Assembly (NCBI GenBank): GCA_038328575.1
Contig: JBBQMD010000001.1
Location: 1-64,000 of the forward strand
Reading direction: 5' to 3'
Source of the DNA: JACVCS01 sp038328575
GTDB lineage: Bacteria; Planctomycetota; Phycisphaerae; Phycisphaerales; UBA1924
Length of the DNA stretch: 64,000 bases
The notes beneath the pieces are model-generated. The model was not told the origin of the DNA. It searched no databases and saw only the letters and a list, made by a program, of their open reading frames with translations. The position numbers and the translations under genes were made by a program. Positions 33,623 through 43,278 of this stretch are shown here, piece by piece; position 1 is the stretch's first letter, and the number at the start of each line of letters is the position of its first letter.

Positions 33623-34888
33623 CTAGCGGCGAGACTTTGCTTTGGTGCCGGCGCGGGACTTGGGCTTGGCGGCCGCAGGCGCGGGTTTTTCGGCGGGCGA
33701 TGCGGCGGTGGCTTTAGTTGGCGGCGTGGGTTTGCGCGACTGCGGCGGTTCGAGGAAGGTGAAGCCGCAGTCGAGGCCGGGCTCGGCTTGGAGGGCGGTC
33801 AAGTAAGCGCGAGGGATGACGAGGCGGCCCTGGCGATTAAGCGATGCCGGGCATTCGACGGCGCGGAACTCGCCGTCGTCGTCGATGACGCTGACGATGG
33901 CGTGCTGGGTCGGGGGCTTGTCGTCGGGCGACGGGTCTGCGAGGCGGGCGACGCGCGTGTCTTTGACGATGGAGATGGCGTCGAGCGCGCATTCGAGGTG
34001 AGGGCCGCCGTCGAAGGGGTCGATGCGGTTGTGGTAGGTGAAGCCAAGTTTTTCGAGCATGCGCCGTGCGGGGACGGTCTCGCTGCTGACCTGGGCAACG
34101 CAGGCGCGGGCCTCGGGTGCGATGAGGGTGAGGTAGATCTCTTCTCGTGGGAAGAGCGAGAGGATAAACTCCTTGCTTTCCTGGCAGAAGCGGTCGGCGT
34201 CCTCATAACTCATGTTGATGAAGGCGCGAGTGAAGCCGTCCCAGAAGGGGGATTGGCCGTCGGAGTTGACGGGGCCCATCATCTCGGCCAAGACGCGCGG
34301 CGAGAAGAACTCGCGATGGAGGCCCATGAAGTGAAAGCGGACGAGCGAGAGGAAGCGGCCGAGTTTGGCGCGATGGCCGCGGTATGAGGGCAGGAGGATG
34401 AGGCCGCCGACTTCGGTGGGGCCGTCTTCGTCGAGGTGCAGGCGGGCCATGACGTGGGAGACGCCCATTTGAAGGGACTGGCTGAACTTCTCAATGCGCC
34501 GGAGTTCAAGGGAGAGGTTGGGTTGGCCGGGGGAGGAGATCTGCGCGATGATTTGAGAGGTGCCGACGACGCCGCTGGCGCCGCTGTGGGACTCGGGGTG
34601 CTCTTCCATGACGAAGACGAAGACGGGCGAGCGGCCGGTGATGTCGCGGAGGCCGGCGCCGAGCGCGCCGTCGGAGCCGGTGCGGACAGGGAGTTGCGCT
34701 GGGGGCTTGGTGCGTTTGGCGGGTGTGACTGTACGGTTTTCGGAGGCGAAGACGAAGCACTGGCGCGACCAGGCGACCTTCTGATCGATGATCTGGCGGT
34801 CGGCGGGGAGGTTGATGAAGTGGACCATCTTGGCCAGCTTCAGGAGCGTGCCGGTGTCATCGGGTTTAGCGCGTCGAATGACAAACAT
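33623..34888 (-). CDS. astA: Arginine N-succinyltransferase AstA
   Basis: This 421-residue enzyme transfers succinyl from succinyl-CoA to the alpha-amino group of arginine. Conserved AstA sequence includes FVIRRAKPDDTGTLLKLA, GTSQIIAQI, EVGGLILLPSYRGHRAKLGRFLSLVRF, FSPRVLAEMMGPVNSDGQSPFWDG and RMLEKLGFTYHNRIDPFDGGPHLEC. Two oddities: an insertion at about 52-85 and a C-terminal tail of about 50 residues rich in Pro, Ala and Lys. I start at ATG 34888, which has GAGG 5-6 nt upstream. AstD follows after 85 nt. Confidence 0.9.
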   Translation of the reverse strand: MFVIRRAKPDDTGTLLKLAKMVHFINLPADRQIIDQKVAWSRQCFVFASENRTVTPAKRTKPPAQLPVRTGSDGALGAGLRDITGRSPVFVFVMEEHPESHSGASGVVGTSQIIAQISSPGQPNLSLELRRIEKFSQSLQMGVSHVMARLHLDEDGPTEVGGLILLPSYRGHRAKLGRFLSLVRFHFMGLHREFFSPRVLAEMMGPVNSDGQSPFWDGFTRAFINMSYEDADRFCQESKEFILSLFPREEIYLTLIAPEARACVAQVSSETVPARRMLEKLGFTYHNRIDPFDGGPHLECALDAISIVKDTRVARLADPSPDDKPPTQHAIVSVIDDDGEFRAVECPASLNRQGRLVIPRAYLTALQAEPGLDCGFTFLEPPQSRKPTPPTKATAASPAEKPAPAAAKPKSRAGTKAKSRR

Positions 34889-35106
34889 GAAGACCTCGGG
34901 TGGCGGATGAAGAGCGCGGCGGCTGACGGAGCGATGCCGGCGCGGTTCGACTGAGCACGCCAGCGTAGGAGCGATGAGGCGATGCTCATTGCGTGCGCGG
35001 CTCAAAGGGCGTGGCTGGGGCCGAGATGGCTCCATATGCTCCGCACTCGGTCGGTGCGATGTGCGGCGAAGGTCGCAGCGTGGGGCGCGGTTTGCTGGGA
35101 GGTCGG

Positions 35107-35721
35107 ATGAGTCAAACGGGCAGGAATCGAACGCCGCTGACGAACGCTCGGGACCACGTGGAGTTTTTGGCTGCGTTCCTGCGGTCGCCGCTCCAGATGT
35201 CGGCGATCTTTCCCACGAGTCCGGAGATCGGGCGGGCGATGGTGCGCGGGCTTGAGCTTGACAAGGCGCGGGCGGTTGTTGAGTTCGGGCCTGGAACGGG
35301 GTCGATCACCAAGGCGGTGCTGGAGGTGATCGGCGAGGCGACAATGTTCTTTGCGGTCGAGCTCAACGAGCAGATCGCCAAGCGGTTTGCGAAGAACTTC
35401 CCGACGGTCCCTCTGTTTCAAGGGGACGCGGCGGAGATCGCGCGGTACACGCAGGAGGTCGGCGCAGCGCACCTTGACGCAGTGATCACGGCGCTCCCTT
35501 GGACGACAATCCCGACCAAGGCGAGGGTGCGGATTCTGGACGAGACGGTGCGGCTGATGCGCCCGGGCGCAGTGTTCACATGGGTGACGTATCGGAGTGT
35601 CAAGTCGGCGGGGGTGCAGGAGTTCATGGCCGAGCTGGCGGCGCGGTTCGGGCGCGTGGAGCCGGCGATTGAGGTGCGGCGGGCGATGGTGCCGGCGCAC
35701 GTTCAGCGGTGCTATCGCTGA
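35107..35721 (+). CDS. SAM-dependent methyltransferase (phospholipid methyltransferase-like)
   Basis: This 204-residue protein has the class I SAM-binding motif VVEFGPGTGSITKAVLE, a following acidic residue in FFAVELNE, and a post-II motif with ALPWTTIP in place of NPPY. The opening (EFLAAFLRSPLQMSAIFPTSPEIGRAMV) is typical of the PmtA-like/KsgA-related group. The likely substrate is phosphatidylethanolamine or a similar lipid, inferred from family. Start ATG 35107 has GGGAGG 4 nt upstream. The fucosyltransferase-like gene follows after 58 nt. Confidence 0.8.
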   Translation: MSQTGRNRTPLTNARDHVEFLAAFLRSPLQMSAIFPTSPEIGRAMVRGLELDKARAVVEFGPGTGSITKAVLEVIGEATMFFAVELNEQIAKRFAKNFPTVPLFQGDAAEIARYTQEVGAAHLDAVITALPWTTIPTKARVRILDETVRLMRPGAVFTWVTYRSVKSAGVQEFMAELAARFGRVEPAIEVRRAMVPAHVQRCYR

Positions 35722-35779
35722 GGCGCGGCCCGAGGGTGTCGCGGACGTCAGGCGGAACGAAACTCGGGGAGCACTCACA

Positions 35780-36754
35780 GTGCGCATCGGCATATTCAGC
35801 GACATGGGGATGAATGCAGACTGGCTGTGGACGCAGTGCGACGGAGAGATGGGGCGTGATAACGCGTCGGGCGTGAAGCTCGAGCACATGGCGCGAGATG
35901 CGGAGCGGGTGTTCTGTTTCAACCTGCCATTTTTTCCGAAGGGGGCGGGGAAGATGCCGCGCTGGAAGCGGCTGCTGCACAAGGTGCGCGGGGACTATCG
36001 CTCGCACAAGGCGACGCTGGCGTTTGACATGCTGGGGGTTGAGCGTGAGCGGGTGGGGATGCTGCTGTATGAGCCGCCGCCGATTGCGCGAAACTTTTAT
36101 GAGGTGGGTGTGAAGCGGTGCGCGCGGGTGTGGGCGCCGGACGCGGGGGCACCGGCGTCGGTCGAGGCGGTGACGCTGCCGGCATTCTGGATGCTCGCGG
36201 AGGACGTGCGGGCGCTACGGGCGCAGGCACCGAGGGAGAGCGAGGTGGCGCTGGCGGCGGTGATCAGCGGGAAAGTGGCGCTCGGGGGGCACAGGCAGCG
36301 ATTAGAGTTTTTGCGGTTGTTGCGGGCGGCCGGGGTGGCGCTGGAGTTGTTTGGCATGGGGCTGCCGGCGGACCTGCGCGGGCGGGGCGGCGTGTCGAGC
36401 AAGGGGCAGGTGTTGCGGGCTTCGCGATGCTCGCTTGCGATTGAGAACTATGACCAAGGCGAGCAATATGTGACAGAAAAGTTATGGGACCCGCTTTTGA
36501 GCTGGTCTGTGCCGCTGTACTTTGGGCCGGGGGCGCCGGAACGGTTGATCCCGCCGGAGAGCTTTATTCGGATTCCGTCGCTGGATGCGAAGGGCGTGGA
36601 GGTGGTGAAGGCGGCGGTGGCAGATCCGATGGTGCGGGAGAAACGGTTGGAGGCGATCGCGGAGGCGAGGCGGCGGTGTCTGGAGGAGTTGCGGCTGCCG
36701 CTGTGGCTGGGGAGGCAAGTGGCGAAGTGGCAGAGCGGCGAAGTGGCCAAGTGA
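35780..36754 (+). CDS. GT10 fucosyltransferase-like protein
   Basis: This 324-residue protein carries at about 235-260 the segment SLAIENYDQGEQYVTEKLWDPLLSWSVPLYFG, which matches the alpha-1,3/1,4-fucosyltransferase (GT10) motif FxxxxENxxxxxYVTEKxxxxxxxxxVPVYxG. It probably adds fucose or a related sugar to a surface glycan. I start at GTG 35780, with GGGGAG 8 nt upstream. The last 11 codons are an octamer repeat (GCGAAGTG-type) that encodes VAKWQSGEVAK. Confidence 0.8.
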   Translation: MRIGIFSDMGMNADWLWTQCDGEMGRDNASGVKLEHMARDAERVFCFNLPFFPKGAGKMPRWKRLLHKVRGDYRSHKATLAFDMLGVERERVGMLLYEPPPIARNFYEVGVKRCARVWAPDAGAPASVEAVTLPAFWMLAEDVRALRAQAPRESEVALAAVISGKVALGGHRQRLEFLRLLRAAGVALELFGMGLPADLRGRGGVSSKGQVLRASRCSLAIENYDQGEQYVTEKLWDPLLSWSVPLYFGPGAPERLIPPESFIRIPSLDAKGVEVVKAAVADPMVREKRLEAIAEARRRCLEELRLPLWLGRQVAKWQSGEVAK

Positions 36755-36849
36755 GGGGTCAGAAGAGGAACGGCGCGGGTTGAGGAACACAAAGCGGCGG
36801 GGAACGGTAAACTGTTTTGTGGTTGGGGGCGGTGAATGGAGGTTGGACC

Positions 36850-38928
36850 ATGGCCCATTTCACGACTGAAGAGATCCGTAACGTGGTTTTGGCCGGGCAT
36901 CAGGGGTGTGGGAAGACGACGCTGGTGGAGCGGCTGTTGTTCCAGACGCACGCGATCGGCAAGATGGGCTCGATCAGCGAGGGGAACACGACGAGCGACC
37001 ACGACCCGGAATCGCGCCATCACAAGCACTCGATGACCAGCTCGCTGACGCACTTTGTACACAGCGGGAGGCTGATCAACTGCATCGATACGCCCGGGGC
37101 GGGGGATTTTCTGGGGCACAGCGTGAGCGTGTTTGCGCCGGCGGAGCTGATGGTGCTGGTGGTGGATGCCGGCAAGGGCGTGGAGGTGACGACGCGCCGC
37201 CTGATGGCGATGGCCAGCAAGCTGGGGCTGCCGCGGATGGTGCTGGTAAACAAGATTGATGAGGCGGGGGTGGACCTGGCGGCGGTGTACGCCGAGATCC
37301 GCGAGACGTTTGGCAACGAGTGTCTGGCGATCAACTTGCCGATCCGCCAAAACGCGGACGTGATCGATGTGTTTGACCACGGCACGGCCCTGAGCGGCGA
37401 AGCCGGCGCGGGAAACGAGACGGCAATGAGCAGCGTGCCCGAGGCGCACACCGCGATCGTCGAGCAGGTCGTCGAGATGGATGAGGAGCTGACCGGCGAG
37501 TATTTCGAGAAGGGCGACCGCTTGGATCAGGCCAAGCTGCGCCGGGCCTTTGAGTCCGCGATGCGGGCGGGTCACTTGGTGCCGGTGTGCTTTGCGAGCG
37601 CCAAGACGGGGGCGGGCGTTGACGACCTGCTGCACATCATTGCCGACTTGTGCCCGACGCCGATGCACGAGACGCCGCCGGCGCTGGAGCAGATGATCGA
37701 TGGCCAGCGGGTGATCTACGACCCGGAAGTGTCGCCCCAGAAGCCGGCGGTGGCGCACGTGTTCAAGGTCATCAACGACCCGTTCATGGGAAAGCTGGCG
37801 TGCTTTCGCGTGATTCAGGGCGTGGTGCGGAGCAAGAGCGAGCTGTTTCACAACGAGGACAAGAAGCCAGTGCGGCTGATGCACATCTTCAAGGTACGGG
37901 GCAAGGACCACATCGAGGTGGAGTTCTTGAACGCGGGAGATATCGGGTGCGTCGCGAAAGTGGAAGAGTTGAAGTACAACAGCGTGCTGCACGCGGATCA
38001 GGGTTTGCATCTGCTGCCGCCGACGCTGCCGCTGCCAAGACCGCTGTTTGGGCTGGCGGTGGAGCTGAAGAACTATGCCGACGAGACGAAGTTCACCAAC
38101 GCGGTACACAAAATGATGGAGGAGGACCCCTGCTTCACCATGGAACGCGTGGCGGCGACGGGTCAGACGGTGCTGCACGGGCTGGGCGAGCTGCACCTGC
38201 GGGTGATGCTTGAGAAGCTGCGGGCGAGATATGGCGTGGAAGTGACTACGCAGCCGCCGAAGGTGGCGTACAAAGAAACGATCACGGCCAAGGCCGAGGG
38301 GCATCACCGGCACAAGAAGCAGTCGGGCGGCGCTGGTCAGTTTGGCGAGGTGTACCTGCGGGTTGAGCCGCTGGCACATGACCACCCGACGGGTTTTGAG
38401 TTTGAGAACGCGACGGTGGGCGGAAGCATCCCGAAGCAGTTCCTGCCCGCGATCGAGAAGGGTTGCCGCCAGGTTCTGAGTATGGGGTGCCTGGCGGGAT
38501 ATCCGCTGACGGGCGTGCGGGTGGAGGTGTATGACGGGAAGTACCACGACGTGGACAGCAAGGAAGTCGCGTTTGTCGCGGCCGGGAAGCGGGCGTTTCT
38601 GGATGCGATCACCAAGGCGAAGCCGGCGCTGCTGGAGCCCTGGGTGCATCTTGAGGTGACAGCCCCGGCAAAGAACCTTGGCGATATCACAGCGGACCTG
38701 AGCGGCAAGCGCGGGCGCGTGCAGACTTCGGATGTTGGCGATGGCGATGAGTGCGTGGTGAAGGCGGTGGTGCCGCTGAGCGAGCTGGGGGCGTATAGCG
38801 GGCAGCTCAAGAGCATGACGGCGGGGCAAGGCGGGTACGTGATGGAGTACAGCCACGACGAGCGGACGCCGCCAGCGGTGCAGACGCAGTTGGTCTCGGC
38901 GTACAAGCCGAAGGCCGAGGAGGACTGA
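36850..38928 (+). CDS. Elongation factor G-like GTPase (EF-G paralogue)
   Basis: This 692-residue translational GTPase contains G1 AGHQGCGKTTL, G3 DTPGAGDF, G4 NKID and the later EF-G domains (VGGSIPKQFLPAIEKG, LAGYPLTGVRVEV, PVARxx-like C-terminal region). The G1 motif GHQGCGKT differs from the AHIDAGKT of canonical EF-G and matches the EF-G-II group, which may act in a step other than ordinary translocation. ATG 36850 has GGAGG 7 nt upstream. It is followed 19 nt later by ruvB. Confidence 0.88.
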   Translation: MAHFTTEEIRNVVLAGHQGCGKTTLVERLLFQTHAIGKMGSISEGNTTSDHDPESRHHKHSMTSSLTHFVHSGRLINCIDTPGAGDFLGHSVSVFAPAELMVLVVDAGKGVEVTTRRLMAMASKLGLPRMVLVNKIDEAGVDLAAVYAEIRETFGNECLAINLPIRQNADVIDVFDHGTALSGEAGAGNETAMSSVPEAHTAIVEQVVEMDEELTGEYFEKGDRLDQAKLRRAFESAMRAGHLVPVCFASAKTGAGVDDLLHIIADLCPTPMHETPPALEQMIDGQRVIYDPEVSPQKPAVAHVFKVINDPFMGKLACFRVIQGVVRSKSELFHNEDKKPVRLMHIFKVRGKDHIEVEFLNAGDIGCVAKVEELKYNSVLHADQGLHLLPPTLPLPRPLFGLAVELKNYADETKFTNAVHKMMEEDPCFTMERVAATGQTVLHGLGELHLRVMLEKLRARYGVEVTTQPPKVAYKETITAKAEGHHRHKKQSGGAGQFGEVYLRVEPLAHDHPTGFEFENATVGGSIPKQFLPAIEKGCRQVLSMGCLAGYPLTGVRVEVYDGKYHDVDSKEVAFVAAGKRAFLDAITKAKPALLEPWVHLEVTAPAKNLGDITADLSGKRGRVQTSDVGDGDECVVKAVVPLSELGAYSGQLKSMTAGQGGYVMEYSHDERTPPAVQTQLVSAYKPKAEED

Positions 38929-38947
38929 TCGTCGCTACACTGGATGC

Positions 38948-39973
38948 ATGGCGACGGAGCGCTTGGTCACGGGGAAGGCGATCGAGGCAGAAGAACAGGT
39001 CAACTGGTCGCTGCGCCCAACTCACCTAGGGGAGTATGTCGGGCAGCGCGACCTGGTGACCAAGTTGCAAATTGCGATCGAGGCGGCGCGCGGGCGCAAG
39101 GAGCCGATGGAGCACACGCTGCTGCACGGGCCGCCCGGGCTAGGCAAGACGACGCTGGCCTATGTGATTGGCGCGGAGATGGGCACGCGGGTGAGCATGA
39201 CCAGCGGGCCGGCCCTCTCGCGGAGCACGGACCTTGTCAGCGCGCTGACGCGCCTTGAGAACGCCGACGTGTTGTTTATTGACGAGATCCATCGCCTGCC
39301 GCCAGCGGTGGAAGAGTTTTTGTATCCAGCGATGGAGGACTTCCGAATCGATGTGCCGGTGGATAGCGGGATCCATGCGCGGACGGTGCAGATCGCGCTG
39401 AAGCCGTTCACGCTGATTGGAGCGACGACGCGCAAGGGTTTGGTGAGCGCGCCGATGCGGTCGCGGTTTGGGATCGAGGACAACCTTCAGTTTTACGCGG
39501 AGCATGAGCTGGTGACGATTCTGGCCCGAAGCGCAAGGCTGTTGAACATGACGGTCTTGGATGGGCCGTCGTTGATCGCGATTGCCAGCCGCAGCCGCGG
39601 GACGCCCCGGATCGCGAATCGGTTGCTGAGGCGGGTGCGAGACTTTGGAGACGTGCGGGCGGGCGGGAAGATCACGGAGAAAGTCGTGCGCGAGGCGATG
39701 ACGCTCGAGGGCGTTGACGACCAGGGGCTGGATCGGCTGGACCGGCAGTATCTGGGCGTGCTGGCCAAGACGTACGAGTGCCGAGCGGTCGGGCTGGAGA
39801 CGATCGCGGCGACGATGAACGAGGATTCAGGGACGTTACAGGACGTAGTGGAGCCATATTTGTTACGGCTGGGGATGTTGTCCTGTACACCCAGGGGAAG
39901 AGAAATTACACGTTCAGGGTGTGAGCACATTGGTGTGACGTATGCGGCGAGAGCCGGGCTGTTCGAGTCGTGA
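38948..39973 (+). CDS. ruvB: Holliday junction branch migration helicase RuvB
   Basis: This 341-residue AAA+ motor drives Holliday junction branch migration with RuvA. Motifs: LRPTHLGEYVGQ, Walker A HGPPGLGKTTLA, Walker B VLFIDEIHRL, sensor region GATTRKGLVSAPMRSRFGI, and the C-terminal winged helix (TLQDVVEPYLLRLGML, TPRGREIT). The AT-rich wording of the arginine finger region is slightly different from the usual STTRAGLLTSPLRDRFG. It starts at ATG 38948, 19 nt after the EF-G-like gene. ruvA and ruvC are not in the window. Confidence 0.95.
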   Translation: MATERLVTGKAIEAEEQVNWSLRPTHLGEYVGQRDLVTKLQIAIEAARGRKEPMEHTLLHGPPGLGKTTLAYVIGAEMGTRVSMTSGPALSRSTDLVSALTRLENADVLFIDEIHRLPPAVEEFLYPAMEDFRIDVPVDSGIHARTVQIALKPFTLIGATTRKGLVSAPMRSRFGIEDNLQFYAEHELVTILARSARLLNMTVLDGPSLIAIASRSRGTPRIANRLLRRVRDFGDVRAGGKITEKVVREAMTLEGVDDQGLDRLDRQYLGVLAKTYECRAVGLETIAATMNEDSGTLQDVVEPYLLRLGMLSCTPRGREITRSGCEHIGVTYAARAGLFES

Positions 39974-40144
39974 AATAGGGCGCTATTATGCGATTCGAGA
40001 GTGTTTGCAGCGTGGGCGGAGTGGCACTTGGCGTGGCTGGGCTCGTCTGACATGCGAGCTGTGCGGGCGTCGCAGGCACGCCCGCGGGCTTGTGGCTTAA
40101 AGGCAGGACGGGACGGAATCAACTTGGACACTGGGAGCAGAACA

Positions 40145-43100
40145 ATGACATCGACCGCCGCGGGTTTAACGGGTGTGCAGGTTGGCAATGGGCACGCGAA
40201 GCGCGTGTCTGGCGCGGCGGGCGGTACCGGGGGGTCGGGGGGTGTGGGGTCGGTGCTGGCGGCGTCGGACACGTTTGTGCGCCGGCACATCGGGCCCAGC
40301 GAGTCGGACGTCCAGGAGATGCTGGAGGCGGTGGGCTACTCGTCGCTGGACTCGTTTACCGACGCAGTCGTGCCGGCGGGGATCCGGAATACGTTGCCGA
40401 TGAAGATCGAGACGGGAACGAACGAGGTGCGCGGCGAGCACGAGCTGCTGCTGCAACTGAAGACGATGGCGTCAAAGAACAAGGTGCTGCGGTCGATGAT
40501 CGGGATGGGGTATTACGGCACGATTGTGCCGCCGGTGATCCAGCGGAACATCCTGGAGAACCCAGGCTGGTACACGCAGTACACGCCCTATCAGGCGGAG
40601 ATCGCGCAGGGGCGGCTCGAGGCGCTATTGAACTTTCAGACGGTGGTGAGTGATCTGACGGGCCTGCCGCTGGCGGGCGCGAGCTTGCTAGATGAGGGCA
40701 CGGCCGCGGCGGAGGCGATGGCGATGTGCTTCTCGATCGCGGGGGGCCATGACGATTCGAACGTGCGCAGGACTTTCCTGGTGGCGGAGGATTGTCACCC
40801 GCAGACGATCGAAGTGGTGCGGACGCGGGCCCAGACGCTGGGGATCACGATCGAGACGTTTGCGCCCGGTGCGATGGACGTGTCGAAGCGCGGCGGCGGG
40901 GTGTGCGGGTTGCTGGTGCAGTATCCGAGCACCGACGGGCGCGTGAGCAGCTACGCGGATCTGGCGGCGTCCGCCAAGGCGGCGGGTGTGACGGTGGTGT
41001 GCGCGACGGATCTGCTGGCGCTGACGCTGCTGACGCCGCCCGGGGAATGGGGCGCGGATATCGCGGTAGGCTCGGCGCAGCGGTTTGGCGTGCCGATGGG
41101 CTTCGGCGGCCCGCACGCGGCGTTCATCGCGACGCGGAGCGAGCACGCGCGCAAGATGCCGGGGCGGATCATCGGCGTAAGCCGCGATGCGCAGGGGCGG
41201 CCAGCGCTGCGGATGGCGATTCAGACGCGCGAGCAGCACATCAAGCGTGACAAGGCGACGAGCAATATCTGTACGGCGCAGGCGCTGCTGGCGATCATGG
41301 CAAGCATGTACGCGGTGTATCACGGGCCCGAGGGGCTGCGGCGGATCGCCCAGCGCGTTCACGCGTTCACCGCTGCGCTGCGGGCCGGGCTGAAGATGAT
41401 GGGGCACGAGGTGACCGACGGTCCGGTGTTTGACACGATCAGCGTCAAGCCGACGGACCGGACGACGAAGCAGGTCATGGCCAGTGCAGAGGGACATGGC
41501 GTCAACCTGCGCCCCATGGCCTCGGGCCACCTCGGGATCTCGTGTGACGAGACGACGACGGCGCAGGACATTCAGGCGGTGCTGGGGGCGTTTGGTGGCG
41601 ATACGCATCAGGATGTGGAGTCGCTCGCGCGATCGGTCGGCGTGGATCTGCCCTCGGGGCTAGCGCGCCAGTCGGGGTATCTGACGCACCCGGTGTTCAA
41701 CTCGTATCACGGCGAGCACGAGATGCTGCGGTATGTCTCGAAGCTCCAGAGCCGCGATCTGTCGCTGACGCACAGCATGATCCCGCTGGGCTCGTGCACG
41801 ATGAAACTGAACGCGACCAGCGAAATGCTGCCGGTGACGTGGCCCGAGTTCGGCGCGATCCATCCGTTTGCGCCGAGCGATCAGTGGCTCGGCTACGCGG
41901 AAATGTTCACGCAACTGGAGGCATGGCTGGCGGAGATCACGGGGTTTGCTGGCGTGAGCTTGCAGCCGAATGCCGGCTCGCAGGGTGAGTATGCGGGGCT
42001 TGTGGTGATCCGCGCGTACCACCGCCATCGCGGTCAGGGGCATCGCAACGTCTGCCTGATCCCCGACTCGGCCCACGGCACGAACCCGGCTTCGGCGATC
42101 ATCGCGGGGATGAAAGTCGTTGCGGTGGCGTGCGATGAGCAGGGCAACGTCGACATCGCAGACCTTGAGGCGAAGGCCGAGGAACACAAGGACGATCTTG
42201 CGGCGCTGATGGTCACGTATCCCAGCACGCACGGCGTGTTTGAAGAGGGCATCCGCCAGATCTGCTCGATCGTGCACAGCCACGGCGGACAGGTCTACAT
42301 GGACGGCGCAAACATGAACGCGCAGGTGGGGCTCACGAGCCCCGGGCTGATCGGGGCCGATGTCTGCCATCTGAACCTGCACAAGACCTTTTGCATCCCC
42401 CACGGCGGCGGCGGCCCGGGCATGGGCCCGATCTGCGTCGCCAAGCACCTCACGCCGTTCCTGCCCGGGCACCCGGTGCTGAAGCCCGAGAGCGCGGGCG
42501 AGCACGCGGTCGGCCCGATCTCCTCTGCGCCCTATGGCAGCGCGACGATTTTGCTGATCTCGTGGGTGTACATCGCGCTGATGGGTGCTGATGGGCTGAA
42601 GCGCGCGACGCAGGTGGCGATCCTGAACGCCAACTACATGGCCAAGCGGCTGGAGGCGCATTTTCCAGTGCTGTATCGCGGCAGCACCGGGCTGTGTGCC
42701 CATGAGTTCATCCTGGACTGCCGCCCGTTTGATCGGGCCAAGACGGGTGGCGCGGGCGTGACGGTCGAGGACATCGCCAAGCGACTGCAGGACTACTCGT
42801 TCCACGGGCCGACGATGTCGTGGCCGGTGCCGGGGACGTTGATGATCGAGCCGACCGAGAGCGAGAGCAAGTCGGAGCTTGACCGATTCTGCGACGCGAT
42901 GATCGCGATCCGCCAGGAGATCCATGCGATCGAAGATGGAACGCTGAGCAAGACCGACAACCCGCTGAAGCACGCGCCGCACACGGTGCATGTGGTGAGC
43001 GCCGACGAGTGGTCGCATGGATACTCGCGAAAGCAGGCGGCGTTTCCGCTGGATTGGCTGCGGGAGCACAAGTTCTGGCCGTCGGTGGGGCGGGTGGATA

Positions 43101-43159
43101 ATCCGTATGGCGATCGCAACCTGGTGTGTACGTGCCCGCCGATGTCGGCGTATGCGTGA
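40145..43159 (+). CDS. gcvP: Glycine dehydrogenase (decarboxylating), P-protein of the glycine cleavage system
   Basis: This 1004-residue, full-length homodimeric-type P-protein decarboxylates glycine with PLP and passes the aminomethyl group to lipoyl-GcvH. The N-terminal half shows FVRRHIGPSESDVQEML and GYYGTIVPPVIQRNILENPGW; the C-terminal half shows SMIPLGSCTMKLN and the PLP-lysine motif LNLHKTFCIPHGGGGPG (Lys about 747). The first 40 residues are a Gly/Ala-rich extension. I start at ATG 40145; the longer frame from 40001 has no support. gcvT and gcvH are not in the window and no glycine riboswitch was seen upstream. Confidence 0.96.
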   Translation: MTSTAAGLTGVQVGNGHAKRVSGAAGGTGGSGGVGSVLAASDTFVRRHIGPSESDVQEMLEAVGYSSLDSFTDAVVPAGIRNTLPMKIETGTNEVRGEHELLLQLKTMASKNKVLRSMIGMGYYGTIVPPVIQRNILENPGWYTQYTPYQAEIAQGRLEALLNFQTVVSDLTGLPLAGASLLDEGTAAAEAMAMCFSIAGGHDDSNVRRTFLVAEDCHPQTIEVVRTRAQTLGITIETFAPGAMDVSKRGGGVCGLLVQYPSTDGRVSSYADLAASAKAAGVTVVCATDLLALTLLTPPGEWGADIAVGSAQRFGVPMGFGGPHAAFIATRSEHARKMPGRIIGVSRDAQGRPALRMAIQTREQHIKRDKATSNICTAQALLAIMASMYAVYHGPEGLRRIAQRVHAFTAALRAGLKMMGHEVTDGPVFDTISVKPTDRTTKQVMASAEGHGVNLRPMASGHLGISCDETTTAQDIQAVLGAFGGDTHQDVESLARSVGVDLPSGLARQSGYLTHPVFNSYHGEHEMLRYVSKLQSRDLSLTHSMIPLGSCTMKLNATSEMLPVTWPEFGAIHPFAPSDQWLGYAEMFTQLEAWLAEITGFAGVSLQPNAGSQGEYAGLVVIRAYHRHRGQGHRNVCLIPDSAHGTNPASAIIAGMKVVAVACDEQGNVDIADLEAKAEEHKDDLAALMVTYPSTHGVFEEGIRQICSIVHSHGGQVYMDGANMNAQVGLTSPGLIGADVCHLNLHKTFCIPHGGGGPGMGPICVAKHLTPFLPGHPVLKPESAGEHAVGPISSAPYGSATILLISWVYIALMGADGLKRATQVAILNANYMAKRLEAHFPVLYRGSTGLCAHEFILDCRPFDRAKTGGAGVTVEDIAKRLQDYSFHGPTMSWPVPGTLMIEPTESESKSELDRFCDAMIAIRQEIHAIEDGTLSKTDNPLKHAPHTVHVVSADEWSHGYSRKQAAFPLDWLREHKFWPSVGRVDNPYGDRNLVCTCPPMSAYA

Positions 43160-43278
43160 ACGCGGGGTCCGTCCTCCGAGTGTGCAGGCTTCAGGTGCCG
43201 CGGCTCATCGGGGCTTCATGGCGGGGCTGATCTGTCGTTGCGGACCGGAGGGCGGGCGGCCCGTGCTGGGCGCGTGCT

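Noticed and set aside
39974..40144. Possible glycine riboswitch upstream of gcvP
   Set aside because: The expected conserved core was not found in the 171-nt gap.
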